Source of the DNA: Actinomycetota bacterium
GTDB lineage: Bacteria > Actinomycetota > Acidimicrobiia > Acidimicrobiales > Ilumatobacteraceae
Assembly: GCA_005801025.1 (NCBI GenBank)
Contig: SYDZ01000045.1
Location: 1 to 10,660, forward strand
Length of the DNA: 10,660 nt
Direction: 5' to 3'
The notes under the pieces were generated by a model, which saw only the letters and a program-made list of their open reading frames with translations, was not told the origin of the DNA and made no database searches. This document shows, piece by piece, positions 1-7,038 of this stretch; within the stretch, counting starts at the first letter, position 1; every line of letters begins with the position of its first letter. Both the position numbers and the translations under genes were made by a program.

Positions 1-1
1 G

Positions 2-271
2 ACCGATGTCGCAGTGAGTTTCACCAAGGGTTGTTACCCAGGGCAAGAATTGGTTGAACGAATGGACAGTCGAGGCTCGACAGCACCAAAGACTTTGCGA
101 CTCTTGCAAAGTGACAGCATTCTTGGAGCAGTCGCCGGAGGGGCGATCATCGTCGACGGAGTTGAGGTTGGAGTGTTCACATCAGTGGGCGAGGGCGATG
201 CCCTGGGCTATGTGGCGCGCGCTATTGATATTGGGGTCGTGGTGGGGTCCGCTAACGATTTGGTGGAGTGA
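2..271 (+). CDS. ygfZ: YgfZ/GcvT-like folate-binding protein, C-terminal part (5' end outside window)
   Basis: The frame is open from base 2 and ends at TGA 269-271, giving the last 89 residues of a longer protein. The diagnostic motif is KGCYPGQE (residues about 10-17 of the fragment), the K-G-C-Y-x-G-Q-E signature of YgfZ-type proteins. These are tetrahydrofolate-binding paralogues of GcvT that support repair or assembly of some iron-sulfur enzymes, MiaB among them in E. coli. The motif cysteine is the functionally important residue in YgfZ. The remainder (about 28-89) fits the small C-terminal beta-barrel of the GcvT fold. The KGCYPGQE motif favours YgfZ over true GcvT, the glycine-cleavage aminomethyltransferase. 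The 3' end overlaps the convergent M50 gene by 20 bases. A functional link to miaB downstream is suggestive only, since the two genes are about 8 kb apart. Confidence 0.85.
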   Translation, partial: TDVAVSFTKGCYPGQELVERMDSRGSTAPKTLRLLQSDSILGAVAGGAIIVDGVEVGVFTSVGEGDALGYVARAIDIGVVVGSANDLVE

Positions 272-1505
272 TCTCGGAGCGAAGTTGGATGACAAGTTCT
301 TCAATATCGCTTCGTCCGCGCAAAACCTTCAAATCGGAGAATTGCTCCAGGGCGAGTAAAAGAAGCGACGAATCCGCGTCGACTCGGCCGGCGACGGTGA
401 TCCACTGCGCGGCAGAGTCAAAGTACCCCATGGCACAGACACTGCGCGCGACTTCAACTGCCACACTTGATGACGGGCGTTGAGTGAATAGCGCGGCCCC
501 ATAACGTGCAGCCTCTTCAAACTGTGACGTACGACGTAGCACGCAGAGCAAAGTGCAGGCGCTGAGTTCATGAGTCTGTGCTGTTGGTTCAGGTAACGGA
601 CGTTGAAGACCCGCAACTAGTGGTTCAAGTTGCTCCACTGAAGCCGCGTGTGGGGGCCACCATGGTGCGCGCTGCGTTGAGGTGTTGAGTAAATCTTCGA
701 TGATCACTGCAGTAGCCGAAGAGTGACCAGCGCGATATCGGCAATGTGCATTCCACCATGGTGACATGACCTGCTGCCCGTGCAAAAGACTTGGGCGGCC
801 GCTGCGCCAAGCGTTGTCTTCAGCTTCAGCAAAAATTTTGTGCTGCAAGATCTGGGCTTGACGTCGTTTGTCTGGTGAGGCTGGGGAAAGTTGCGAAAGC
901 ATTTGCAGTTGCAGAAACAGCAGAAGAGCGGCGAATACTACGAGTGGTCGCAGATTGTCCACGAGAACCATCGTCATCAACGCCAGAGCGGTGAGCGGGA
1001 TACTGAGACGAATCATGAGTGCGCGCCCACGTCCTGGAGCAAAGAAGTCAATGATCTCGCTGGCGATGTTGCCTCCATCAAGCGGCAGAACAGGGATCAG
1101 ATTTAAGACTCCAATGACGGGCCCGGCCCACCAGATAGCGAACGACGAATAGTCGGCGGCGTATTGATCGTGGGCTAAGGGGTTGACCCCCATCGCCAGA
1201 AGAACGGTGACGCCGCTGATGATTTGTACCAGAGGTCCAGCCAACGAAATACCGGCTTTTTCCCAGCGCTGAAGGGGGCGCGCTGGGGTGAATGAGGCAT
1301 ATCCCGCTAAAAACTCCAAGGAAATGCGGGCATGAGCACCTGTTCGGCGTGCTGCAAAGGCGTGGCCAAGTTCATGCAGGACTGTGAAGAGTGCCACCGA
1401 CCCCGCAAGCCAGGGGCCCATGGGAACGCCGTTGATGATGATGATCAGCAACATGAACATGGCAAAACCTGGTCGAACTTGAATCGGGAAACCAAAAATT
1501 CGCAT
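252..1505 (-). CDS. M50-family (site-2 protease-like) membrane zinc metalloprotease with soluble C-terminal extension
   Basis: The protein has 417 residues. The N-terminal ~200 form a multi-pass membrane protease: hydrophobic segments lie at about 12-42, 84-105, 122-140, 163-182 and 186-204. The zinc site HELGH is at residues 44-48 and the second signature LNLIPVLPLDGG at about 134-145, where D143 would be the third zinc ligand. Both are hallmarks of the M50/S2P family, which cuts substrates within the membrane. From about residue 212 a soluble tail of ~200 residues follows; its second half (about 300-400) reads as short amphipathic helices resembling TPR repeats, which I infer bind a partner or substrate. 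No PDZ domain (as in RseP) or CBS pair is visible. The ATG at 1505 is chosen because MRIFGFPIQVRPGF is a typical start for this family. There is no Shine-Dalgarno; a -10-like TAACAT lies 8 bases upstream. The gene is divergent from ppdK and its 3' end overlaps the ygfZ-like gene. The substrate is unknown. Confidence 0.88.
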   Translation of the reverse strand: MRIFGFPIQVRPGFAMFMLLIIIINGVPMGPWLAGSVALFTVLHELGHAFAARRTGAHARISLEFLAGYASFTPARPLQRWEKAGISLAGPLVQIISGVTVLLAMGVNPLAHDQYAADYSSFAIWWAGPVIGVLNLIPVLPLDGGNIASEIIDFFAPGRGRALMIRLSIPLTALALMTMVLVDNLRPLVVFAALLLFLQLQMLSQLSPASPDKRRQAQILQHKIFAEAEDNAWRSGRPSLLHGQQVMSPWWNAHCRYRAGHSSATAVIIEDLLNTSTQRAPWWPPHAASVEQLEPLVAGLQRPLPEPTAQTHELSACTLLCVLRRTSQFEEAARYGAALFTQRPSSSVAVEVARSVCAMGYFDSAAQWITVAGRVDADSSLLLLALEQFSDLKVLRGRSDIEELVIQLRSEITPPNR

Positions 1506-1513
1506 GATGAAGC

Positions 1514-1519
1514 ATGTTA
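1514..1519 (-). promoter_or_regulatory. Predicted -10 element of the M50 protease gene (leaderless start)
   Basis: Read on the minus strand the hexamer is TAACAT (TANNNT), separated by 8 bases from the ATG at 1505. A transcript starting 6-8 bases below the hexamer would begin at or within about two bases of the start codon. No Shine-Dalgarno is present. A good -35 is not evident. The expected -35 position falls on the -10 of the oppositely oriented ppdK promoter. Confidence 0.5.
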
Positions 1520-1539
1520 GGAGTTGCGGGTTCGGGTTC

Positions 1540-1545
1540 TAGACT
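1540..1545 (+). promoter_or_regulatory. Predicted -10 element of ppdK (leaderless start)
   Basis: TAGACT (TANNNT) lies 8 bases before GTG 1554, the start giving the family-typical N-terminus. With a 17-base spacer the -35 would be TTAGGA (1517-1522), only a 3/6 match to TTGACA, and it overlaps the -10 of the divergent M50 gene. There is no Shine-Dalgarno at proper spacing before GTG 1554. Confidence 0.5.
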
Positions 1546-1553
1546 TGTCTACC

Positions 1554-4229
1554 GTGCCTTACGTCTACTCTTTTGATCATAAACACCGCCGTCCTCCGAT
1601 GCAGATGAAAGATCTGCTGGGAGGAAAGGGCGCCAATCTGGCGGAGATGACCAGTGTTTTGAGTCTTCCCGTTCCTCCTGGTTTCACCATCAGTACCGAT
1701 GCTTGTCGCGACTACATGGTGGGTGGATGGCCTAGGAGCATTGATGCCGAAATCAAGTCGCACATCACAAAACTTGAAAAAGCCATGAAGCGCAAACTTG
1801 GCGATCCAAGTGATCCGTTATTGGTGAGTGTGCGCTCTGGGGCAAAGTTTTCCATGCCAGGCATGATGGACACCGTCCTCAACTTGGGTTTGAACGACCA
1901 AAGCGTGAAAGGTCTTGCCCGCGCGACGGGAAACGAGCGTTTTGCCTATGACTCGTATCGCCGTTTTATCGCGATGTATGGACGAATTGTTTTGGGCGTT
2001 GAAGGATCGCATTTTGAGCATCCGCTTGAGGCAGCAAAAGATCAAGCCAAAGTCAAGACTGATTCTGAGCTTACTTCTGTCGCACTCAAAGAATTATGTG
2101 TTCGGTACTTGGCAGTAGTGAAAAAGGAAACTGGCAAGGCATTTCCGCAAAAGCCCGAGGCGCAATTGCGCGGAGCAGTTGAAGCCGTTTTTAAAAGTTG
2201 GAATGGATCGCGCGCTATTGCATACCGCGTGCGTGAAAAGATTGCTCACGATTTAGGGACTGCCGTCAATGTGCAAGCCATGGTTTTTGGTAACCGTGAT
2301 GAAAATTCTGGTACTGGAGTGGGATTTACGCGTAACGCAGCAACTGGAGAAAATGTTCCATACGGTGACTTCCTCATCAACGCACAGGGCGAAGACGTTG
2401 TTGCCGGTATTCGTAACACTGAAGATCTTGATGCCTTGAAATCTCAGTTCCCGAAGATTCACGCCGAATTGATGGGTGTTTTTCTGCGCCTTGAGGCGCA
2501 CTACAAAGACATGTGCGACACCGAGTTCACGATTGAACAGGGCAGGTTGTGGATGTTGCAGACACGCGTCGGTAAGCGCACTGGAGCGGCCTCGTTGCGT
2601 ATGGCTGTGGACATGACCAAGGGCACCAAGGGCCCTAAGGGTGTGTGGAAGATTTCTCGTGAAGAAGCCATCACTCGAGTGGCCGCTGAACATCTTGATC
2701 AGGTTTTACATCCGCAGTTTGAAGCGGGAGTGAAAAAGGTGATGGCTAAAGGATTAGCAGCCTCGCCTGGCGCGGCAGTTGGCAAGGTGTATTTCACCGC
2801 CGATGATGCCGTGGATGCATCTGATCGCGGAGAAAAAGTGATTTTGGTGCGAAGCGAAACCAGTCCGGAAGATGTGCATGGGATGATGATCGCTGAAGGC
2901 ATTCTGACGGCCCGCGGTGGGCTTGTCAGCCATGCCGCCGTTGTCGCACGTGGCTGGGGAACCCCTGCCGTGGTTGGTGCTGAGGCAATCAAAATTGATG
3001 GGAAAAAGTTCACTGCTGGGTCGGTCACCGTTGTCGAGGGTGACATTATTTCGTTGGATGGCACCACAGGTGAAGTTGTTGTTGGATCACTGGCGTTATC
3101 GCAAGCCACACCGCCCAAAGAATTTGACATTATTTTGCAATGGTGCGATCAAGTTCGTAAGGGCAAGATGGCGGTGCGCGCTAACGCCGACACGGGCGTA
3201 GAAGCGGCTAACGCCCGCACATTGGGTGCACAAGGTATTGGGCTGTGTCGCACCGAGCACATGTTCTTGGCTCCCGATCGGTTGCCCGTCGTGCGACGCA
3301 TGATTTTGGCTCAAACCCCGGCCGATGAAGCTAAAGCGCTCGAAGAATTACGCAAAGTTCAAAAGAAGGACTTCGTCGACATCTTGAAGGCCATGGACGG
3401 TCTGCCGGTGACCGTGCGTCTTTTGGATCCACCGCTTCACGAGTTCCTTCCCAATGTTCATGAATTGGAAATTGAAAAAGCCACAGCGGTTGCCGGCGCT
3501 TGGTCCAGCGAACAAGAGCAGTTGCTGAAGGTCGCCCACGAGTGGTCAGAACACAACCCGATGCTGGGTACTCGTGGTGTGCGTCTCGGAGTCGTCAAGC
3601 CTGGTCTCTATGCGATGCAGGTACAGGCGTTAATGGAAGCTGCCGCTGATCGCGTCGCCAAAGGTGGCAAACCGATTGTCGAAGTCATGATCCCGCTCAC
3701 GGTGACTCGCGAAGAATTGGCGTTAGCTCGTTCATGGGTGGTGAAGGGAATCGCTGACGCCACTCAGGGATCGGCGAAAAAACCAAGGGTCTCCATCGGA
3801 ACCATGATTGAAACTCCGCGCGCAGCATTGCGAGCAGATCAGTTAGCGCAAGAAGCCGACTTTTTCAGCTTTGGAACCAATGACCTCACGCAGATGACAT
3901 TCGGTTTCAGCCGTGACGATGTTGAAAGTCGGATGATGCCGGCCTACCTGGAAAATGGTTTACTCAAGCGCAATCCATTTGAAACTATTGACCCAGACGG
4001 AGTGGGTGAATTGGTGGAAACTGCCGCTCAACGTGGCCGTGCTGCCAAGCCAGGTATCAAGTTGGGTGTGTGCGGTGAACACGGCGGTGATCCAGAGTCC
4101 ATTGATCTGTTCTATCGCGCTGGTCTTGATTATGTCAGTTGCTCCCCGTTCAGAGTGCCGATCGCTCGTTTAGCTGTTGCGCAGTCAATTCTTGCGAGCG
4201 CTGGAAAGAAAAAGACGGAAACCAAATAG
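1554..4229 (+). CDS. ppdK: Pyruvate, phosphate dikinase (PPDK)
   Basis: This 891-residue cytosolic enzyme reversibly converts pyruvate, ATP and phosphate to PEP, AMP and pyrophosphate; the length is normal for the family (about 870-900). In order: the ATP-grasp nucleotide-binding domain with LLGGKGANLAEM (21-32), SVRSGAKFSMPGMMDTVLNL (about 92-111) and the FTIEQGRLWMLQTR segment; the phosphohistidine swivel domain with GGLVSHAAVVARG, catalytic H460; and the C-terminal PEP/pyruvate TIM barrel with GLCRTEHMF, GTNDLTQMTFGFSRDD and CGEHGGDP, where C840 is the catalytic cysteine. GTG 1554 is chosen because it yields MPYVYSFDH, as in other PPDKs. An in-frame TTG at 1524 would add ten unconserved residues and has AGGAG abutting it with no spacing. 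The residue two before the catalytic His, usually Thr in PPDK and the target of the PDRP regulatory kinase, is Val458 here. No PDRP gene is in the window. The gene is divergent from the M50 gene and ends 44 bases before terC. Confidence 0.97.
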   Translation: MPYVYSFDHKHRRPPMQMKDLLGGKGANLAEMTSVLSLPVPPGFTISTDACRDYMVGGWPRSIDAEIKSHITKLEKAMKRKLGDPSDPLLVSVRSGAKFSMPGMMDTVLNLGLNDQSVKGLARATGNERFAYDSYRRFIAMYGRIVLGVEGSHFEHPLEAAKDQAKVKTDSELTSVALKELCVRYLAVVKKETGKAFPQKPEAQLRGAVEAVFKSWNGSRAIAYRVREKIAHDLGTAVNVQAMVFGNRDENSGTGVGFTRNAATGENVPYGDFLINAQGEDVVAGIRNTEDLDALKSQFPKIHAELMGVFLRLEAHYKDMCDTEFTIEQGRLWMLQTRVGKRTGAASLRMAVDMTKGTKGPKGVWKISREEAITRVAAEHLDQVLHPQFEAGVKKVMAKGLAASPGAAVGKVYFTADDAVDASDRGEKVILVRSETSPEDVHGMMIAEGILTARGGLVSHAAVVARGWGTPAVVGAEAIKIDGKKFTAGSVTVVEGDIISLDGTTGEVVVGSLALSQATPPKEFDIILQWCDQVRKGKMAVRANADTGVEAANARTLGAQGIGLCRTEHMFLAPDRLPVVRRMILAQTPADEAKALEELRKVQKKDFVDILKAMDGLPVTVRLLDPPLHEFLPNVHELEIEKATAVAGAWSSEQEQLLKVAHEWSEHNPMLGTRGVRLGVVKPGLYAMQVQALMEAAADRVAKGGKPIVEVMIPLTVTREELALARSWVVKGIADATQGSAKKPRVSIGTMIETPRAALRADQLAQEADFFSFGTNDLTQMTFGFSRDDVESRMMPAYLENGLLKRNPFETIDPDGVGELVETAAQRGRAAKPGIKLGVCGEHGGDPESIDLFYRAGLDYVSCSPFRVPIARLAVAQSILASAGKKKTETK

Positions 4230-4259
4230 TCCTGACTTTCAGCAAGAGCACTCGTGTCC

Positions 4260-4265
4260 TAAGAT
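4260..4265 (+). promoter_or_regulatory. Predicted -10 element of terC (leaderless start)
   Basis: TAAGAT (TANNNT) in the 44-base gap after ppdK is followed by 8 bases and then GTG 4274. No Shine-Dalgarno precedes that GTG. No strong -35 is seen at 16-18 bases. The position supports GTG 4274 as the start. The gap is too short for a yybP-ykoY manganese riboswitch, which precedes some terC-family genes elsewhere. Confidence 0.45.
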
Positions 4266-4273
4266 CAGTCATT

Positions 4274-5254
4274 GTGTACTTAATCTCCGAAGCATCAGAT
4301 ACAAGCAATTTTGTTGATCTCTCAATTCCGGGCTGGGCTTGGGTGGCGCTGTTAGGTTTTATCTCTCTACTGTTGGCCGTTGACATTCTGGTTATTCATC
4401 GCAAAGCCCATGATGTCGGTCCACGAGAAGCACTGATTGAAAGCGCTGTTTGGATTTCGCTGGGCTTGGCTTTCACTGGAATCGTTGCGTGGGGCTTCGG
4501 GGGTGCGGCAGCGGGTGAATACATTAGTGGTTATCTGATTGAAAAAAGTTTGAGTATTGACAACGTGTTTGTTTGGGCTCTGATTTTGAGTTTCTACAAG
4601 ATTCCGTTGAAGTATCAGCATCGGGTTCTTTTTTGGGGCATCTTCGGTGCTCTTGCGTTGCGTGCGGTCTTCATTTTTGCTGGCGTCACATTGATTGAGA
4701 AGTTCACTTGGGTGCTGTACATTTTCGGAGCCTTCTTGTTGTATACCGCAGTCAAGTTAGTGATTGAACCTGAGAACTCGAGCAATCCGTCCGAGGGTCG
4801 GTTCATGAAATTTGTGAATCGCGTTGTCCCAAGCACTCCAGAACTTGATGGTCAGAAACTCTTCACCCGTAAAAATGGGGTGCGTCTTGCGACTCCCTTA
4901 TTTGCGGTTCTGCTATTGATTGAATTCACCGATGTCATTTTTGCAGTGGACTCGGTACCTGCAGTCTTGGTCGTCAGTCGTGAACAGTTCATTGTCTTTT
5001 CTTCCAATGCCTTCGCCATTCTCGGGCTACGAGCGTTGTATTTCCTATTGGCCGATGCCCATGCTCGGTTCAGATACCTCAAAGAGGGACTCTCGGTGAT
5101 CTTGGCTTTTGTTGGGATCAAGATGATCATTGTTGAGTGGTACCACATCCCGACAGCGATTTCCCTTGCTGTGATTGTCGTGGTTATGTTCCTTGCTGTC
5201 GTTTTGTCGATCAGAGCCGATCGCGCTCAATCTGCTCAGCCACCCATGCATTAG
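4274..5254 (+). CDS. TerC/Alx-family integral membrane protein (probable metal-ion, likely Mn2+, exporter)
   Basis: From GTG 4274 the protein has 326 residues, the usual TerC size. Hydrophobic segments occur at about 19-41, 55-76, 97-109, 118-138, 144-163, 203-218, 237-260, 272-288 and 292-313. The family's two acidic membrane motifs are present: EKSLSIDNVF (90-99) and EFTDVIFAVDSVPA (217-230), with D96, D220 and D226 as candidate metal ligands, reflecting the internal duplication of the fold. Family members (Alx, MntP-independent TerC/YkoY types) have been tied to manganese efflux or metal loading of exported proteins, and the name comes from tellurite resistance. No other ter genes are nearby, so tellurite resistance is not implied. 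The open frame extends back to 4139 inside ppdK, but that extension is unlike the family and is translated antisense-free from another frame of ppdK, so the later start is preferred. It ends 9 bases before dnaG. Confidence 0.92.
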   Translation: MYLISEASDTSNFVDLSIPGWAWVALLGFISLLLAVDILVIHRKAHDVGPREALIESAVWISLGLAFTGIVAWGFGGAAAGEYISGYLIEKSLSIDNVFVWALILSFYKIPLKYQHRVLFWGIFGALALRAVFIFAGVTLIEKFTWVLYIFGAFLLYTAVKLVIEPENSSNPSEGRFMKFVNRVVPSTPELDGQKLFTRKNGVRLATPLFAVLLLIEFTDVIFAVDSVPAVLVVSREQFIVFSSNAFAILGLRALYFLLADAHARFRYLKEGLSVILAFVGIKMIIVEWYHIPTAISLAVIVVVMFLAVVLSIRADRAQSAQPPMH

Positions 5255-5257
5255 CCT
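5252..5257 (+). promoter_or_regulatory. Predicted -10 element of dnaG, overlapping the terC stop codon
   Basis: TAGCCT (TANNNT) begins with the TAG stop of terC (5252-5254) and is followed by 6 bases and then ATG 5264, so transcription would start at about the A of the ATG. No Shine-Dalgarno precedes the ATG. The -35 region lies inside the terC 3' end and is not recognisable. Readthrough from terC is also possible. Confidence 0.45.
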
Positions 5258-5263
5258 GTCCAC

Positions 5264-7036
5264 ATGGGTTTTGTGGAAGAGGACATTGAGCGGGTGCGGG
5301 CTGCCACCTCAATTGTTGAAGTCATCCAGGGATATGTAGCGTTACGCAAAACAGGTCGCAACTGGGTTGGTTTGTGTCCGTTCCACGCCGAGAAAAGTGG
5401 TTCATTCAACGTGCGTGAAGAAACATCGCGCTACAAATGTTTCGGTTGCCAAGCGGCTGGGGATGTCTTCACTTTTGTGCAAGAGATTGAACATATTGAC
5501 TTTCCGGCTTCGGTTGAAAAATTGGCTGCGCGTTCAAATATTGTCCTGACCTACACCACGGGTGGCGAAGGTCAAGATCGTTCTCGGCGTAAACAATTAC
5601 TCGGCGCCATGGAGTCGGCGGTTGAGTGGTATCACCAACGCCTACTGAAATCGTCTGATGCGCGTTCTGCTCGTGAGTATTTACGCGATAGGGGATTAGC
5701 GGGAGATGTTGCTCGCCAGTTTCGTTTGGGCTATGCCCCCGACGAATGGGATGCTTTAAGCAGTCATCTCACGGAGCAAGGTTTCAAGGCTGATGTGCTG
5801 AGTGATGTAGGTCTGGCTTTCACGAATAAATCCAACCGTCTTCAAGATTCGTTTCGCGCTCGAATCATGTTCCCGATTTTTAGCGACAACGGAGATGCTG
5901 TTGCCTTCGGTGGACGCATTCTTCCTGGGAGCACTGATCCAGCCAAATACAAGAACTCTGCAGAAACCAAAATTTACTTCAAATCCAAAACGTTATACGG
6001 TATGAATTGGGCCAAAAGCGATGTCGTCAAAGATGATCAAGTCATCGTCTGCGAGGGCTATACCGATGTCATCGGTTTTCACCGTTCGGGTGTGCCGCGT
6101 GCGGTAGCCACATGCGGGACATCGCTGACCGAAGAGCATGTCAGAATGATGAAGCGGTTTGCCACAAAAGTCGTGTTGGCTTTTGACGCCGATAAGGCGG
6201 GTCAAGGTGCGGCCGAGAAGTTCTACGCTTGGGAAAAGAAATATCAGGTACGAGTATCTGTGGCGCGATTCCCTGACGGCAAAGACCCGGGTGATTTAGC
6301 CAGTTCGGATCCCGAGGCGCTGGCCTTAGCGATCAAAGATGCTGTGCCATTTCTTCGTTTCAGATTGGACAGAGTCATCGCCGCTCAACCGCTTCGAACT
6401 CCTGAAGATCGGGCTCGATTGGCCTCTCTCGCAATGCAGGTGATTAATGAGCATCCCGATGTCAATGTCCGCAAACTATATGCCGGCGAAGTGGCGACCA
6501 TTGTTGGTCTTCCCGTCGCCGATTTGACTCGCCTGGCCGAACGTCGTTCAACTCAACCCGTCGTTGCTACACCCGCACCTCGTGCCTCGGGTGACGGTGA
6601 TAGCGCCGAATTCATAGCCATCGCATTATTACTGCAGACATGGGATGCCATCGCGCCGTGGTTGATTGAAGATCTGTTCTACTCGGAGGTTCCACGCCGA
6701 GCATTCCTCAATGTGGCTCGTGCCGCTGAAGTTGAGCAAGGCTCGCTGCTGAATAACGCCTTGGCGAGCGCAGATCCTGAAGTGCGTGAACTTTTAGAAC
6801 GCGCCGCTGTCGCAGATATCGACATTGATCCGCCATCGGTTGCTCTCAGTTTGATCGCGGTTGGCGTACGTCGAACATTGAGTCAGCGCACTGGCATCGT
6901 TGACCCTGCGGAGATTCTCGAAGATCGCGCGGCGCGTTTAGAACTTGAGAAACTTGACGATCCGAAAACTGGTTTTGTGGCTGCTGAGTCATTGCTAAGG
7001 TGGCTAGGTATTAGGGGAACTACAATTCGGGGGTAA
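5264..7036 (+). CDS. dnaG: DNA primase
   Basis: This 590-residue primase synthesises the RNA primers for replication at the fork, recruited by the replicative helicase DnaB. The N-terminal zinc-binding domain has the CHC2 ligands C38, H41, C59 and C62 (CPFHAEK, then YKCFGCQAAGD). The catalytic core includes the RNA-polymerase basic region with FGGRIL (about 215-220) and KYKNSAET (about 228-235). The Toprim domain has the catalytic glutamate in EGYTDV (E264) and the metal-binding DADKAGQ (D308, D310), followed by FPDGKDPGDL (336-345). A proline/alanine-rich linker (about 427-447) leads to a poorly conserved C-terminal helicase-interaction domain, as is usual. ATG 5264 gives the family-typical MGFVEEDIERVR. 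The gene sits 9 bases after terC and 2 bases before rpoD, so dnaG and rpoD are almost certainly co-transcribed. Confidence 0.97.
   Translation: MGFVEEDIERVRAATSIVEVIQGYVALRKTGRNWVGLCPFHAEKSGSFNVREETSRYKCFGCQAAGDVFTFVQEIEHIDFPASVEKLAARSNIVLTYTTGGEGQDRSRRKQLLGAMESAVEWYHQRLLKSSDARSAREYLRDRGLAGDVARQFRLGYAPDEWDALSSHLTEQGFKADVLSDVGLAFTNKSNRLQDSFRARIMFPIFSDNGDAVAFGGRILPGSTDPAKYKNSAETKIYFKSKTLYGMNWAKSDVVKDDQVIVCEGYTDVIGFHRSGVPRAVATCGTSLTEEHVRMMKRFATKVVLAFDADKAGQGAAEKFYAWEKKYQVRVSVARFPDGKDPGDLASSDPEALALAIKDAVPFLRFRLDRVIAAQPLRTPEDRARLASLAMQVINEHPDVNVRKLYAGEVATIVGLPVADLTRLAERRSTQPVVATPAPRASGDGDSAEFIAIALLLQTWDAIAPWLIEDLFYSEVPRRAFLNVARAAEVEQGSLLNNALASADPEVRELLERAAVADIDIDPPSVALSLIAVGVRRTLSQRTGIVDPAEILEDRAARLELEKLDDPKTGFVAAESLLRWLGIRGTTIRG
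7029..7033 (+). promoter_or_regulatory. Ribosome-binding site of rpoD
   Basis: GGGGG, 5 bases before GTG 7039, can pair with the CCUCC anti-Shine-Dalgarno allowing one G-U pair. It lies at the very end of dnaG, just before its TAA stop, which suits translational coupling. It supports GTG 7039 as the rpoD start. Confidence 0.5.
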
Positions 7037-7038
7037 GG

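Noticed and set aside
1524..1553. TTG 1524 as the ppdK start, adding ten residues.
   Set aside because: The added residues are not family-like, AGGAG abuts the TTG without spacing, and GTG 1554 gives the typical YVYSF start with a well-placed -10.
2253..3130. Two long minus-strand open frames (2253-2693 and 2699-3130) inside ppdK.
   Set aside because: They have no recognisable domain and a low-complexity Ser/Thr/Pro composition typical of the reverse strand of a conserved gene; the sense frame is clearly the gene.
4139..4273. Upstream extension of terC overlapping the ppdK 3' end.
   Set aside because: The extra ~45 residues are polar, cysteine-rich and unlike TerC N-termini; they come from another frame of ppdK. 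GTG 4274 gives the normal length.
4230..4273. Possible terminator or riboswitch between ppdK and terC.
   Set aside because: There is no stem with a T-run, and 44 bases cannot hold a yybP-ykoY element.
7021..7026. TACAAT at the end of dnaG as a -10 for rpoD.
   Set aside because: It matches 5/6 to TATAAT but lies 12 bases before GTG 7039 with no -35 at proper spacing (TTGCTA at 6992 is 23 bases away). The 2-base dnaG-rpoD gap and GGGGG site favour co-transcription; a weak internal promoter cannot be excluded.
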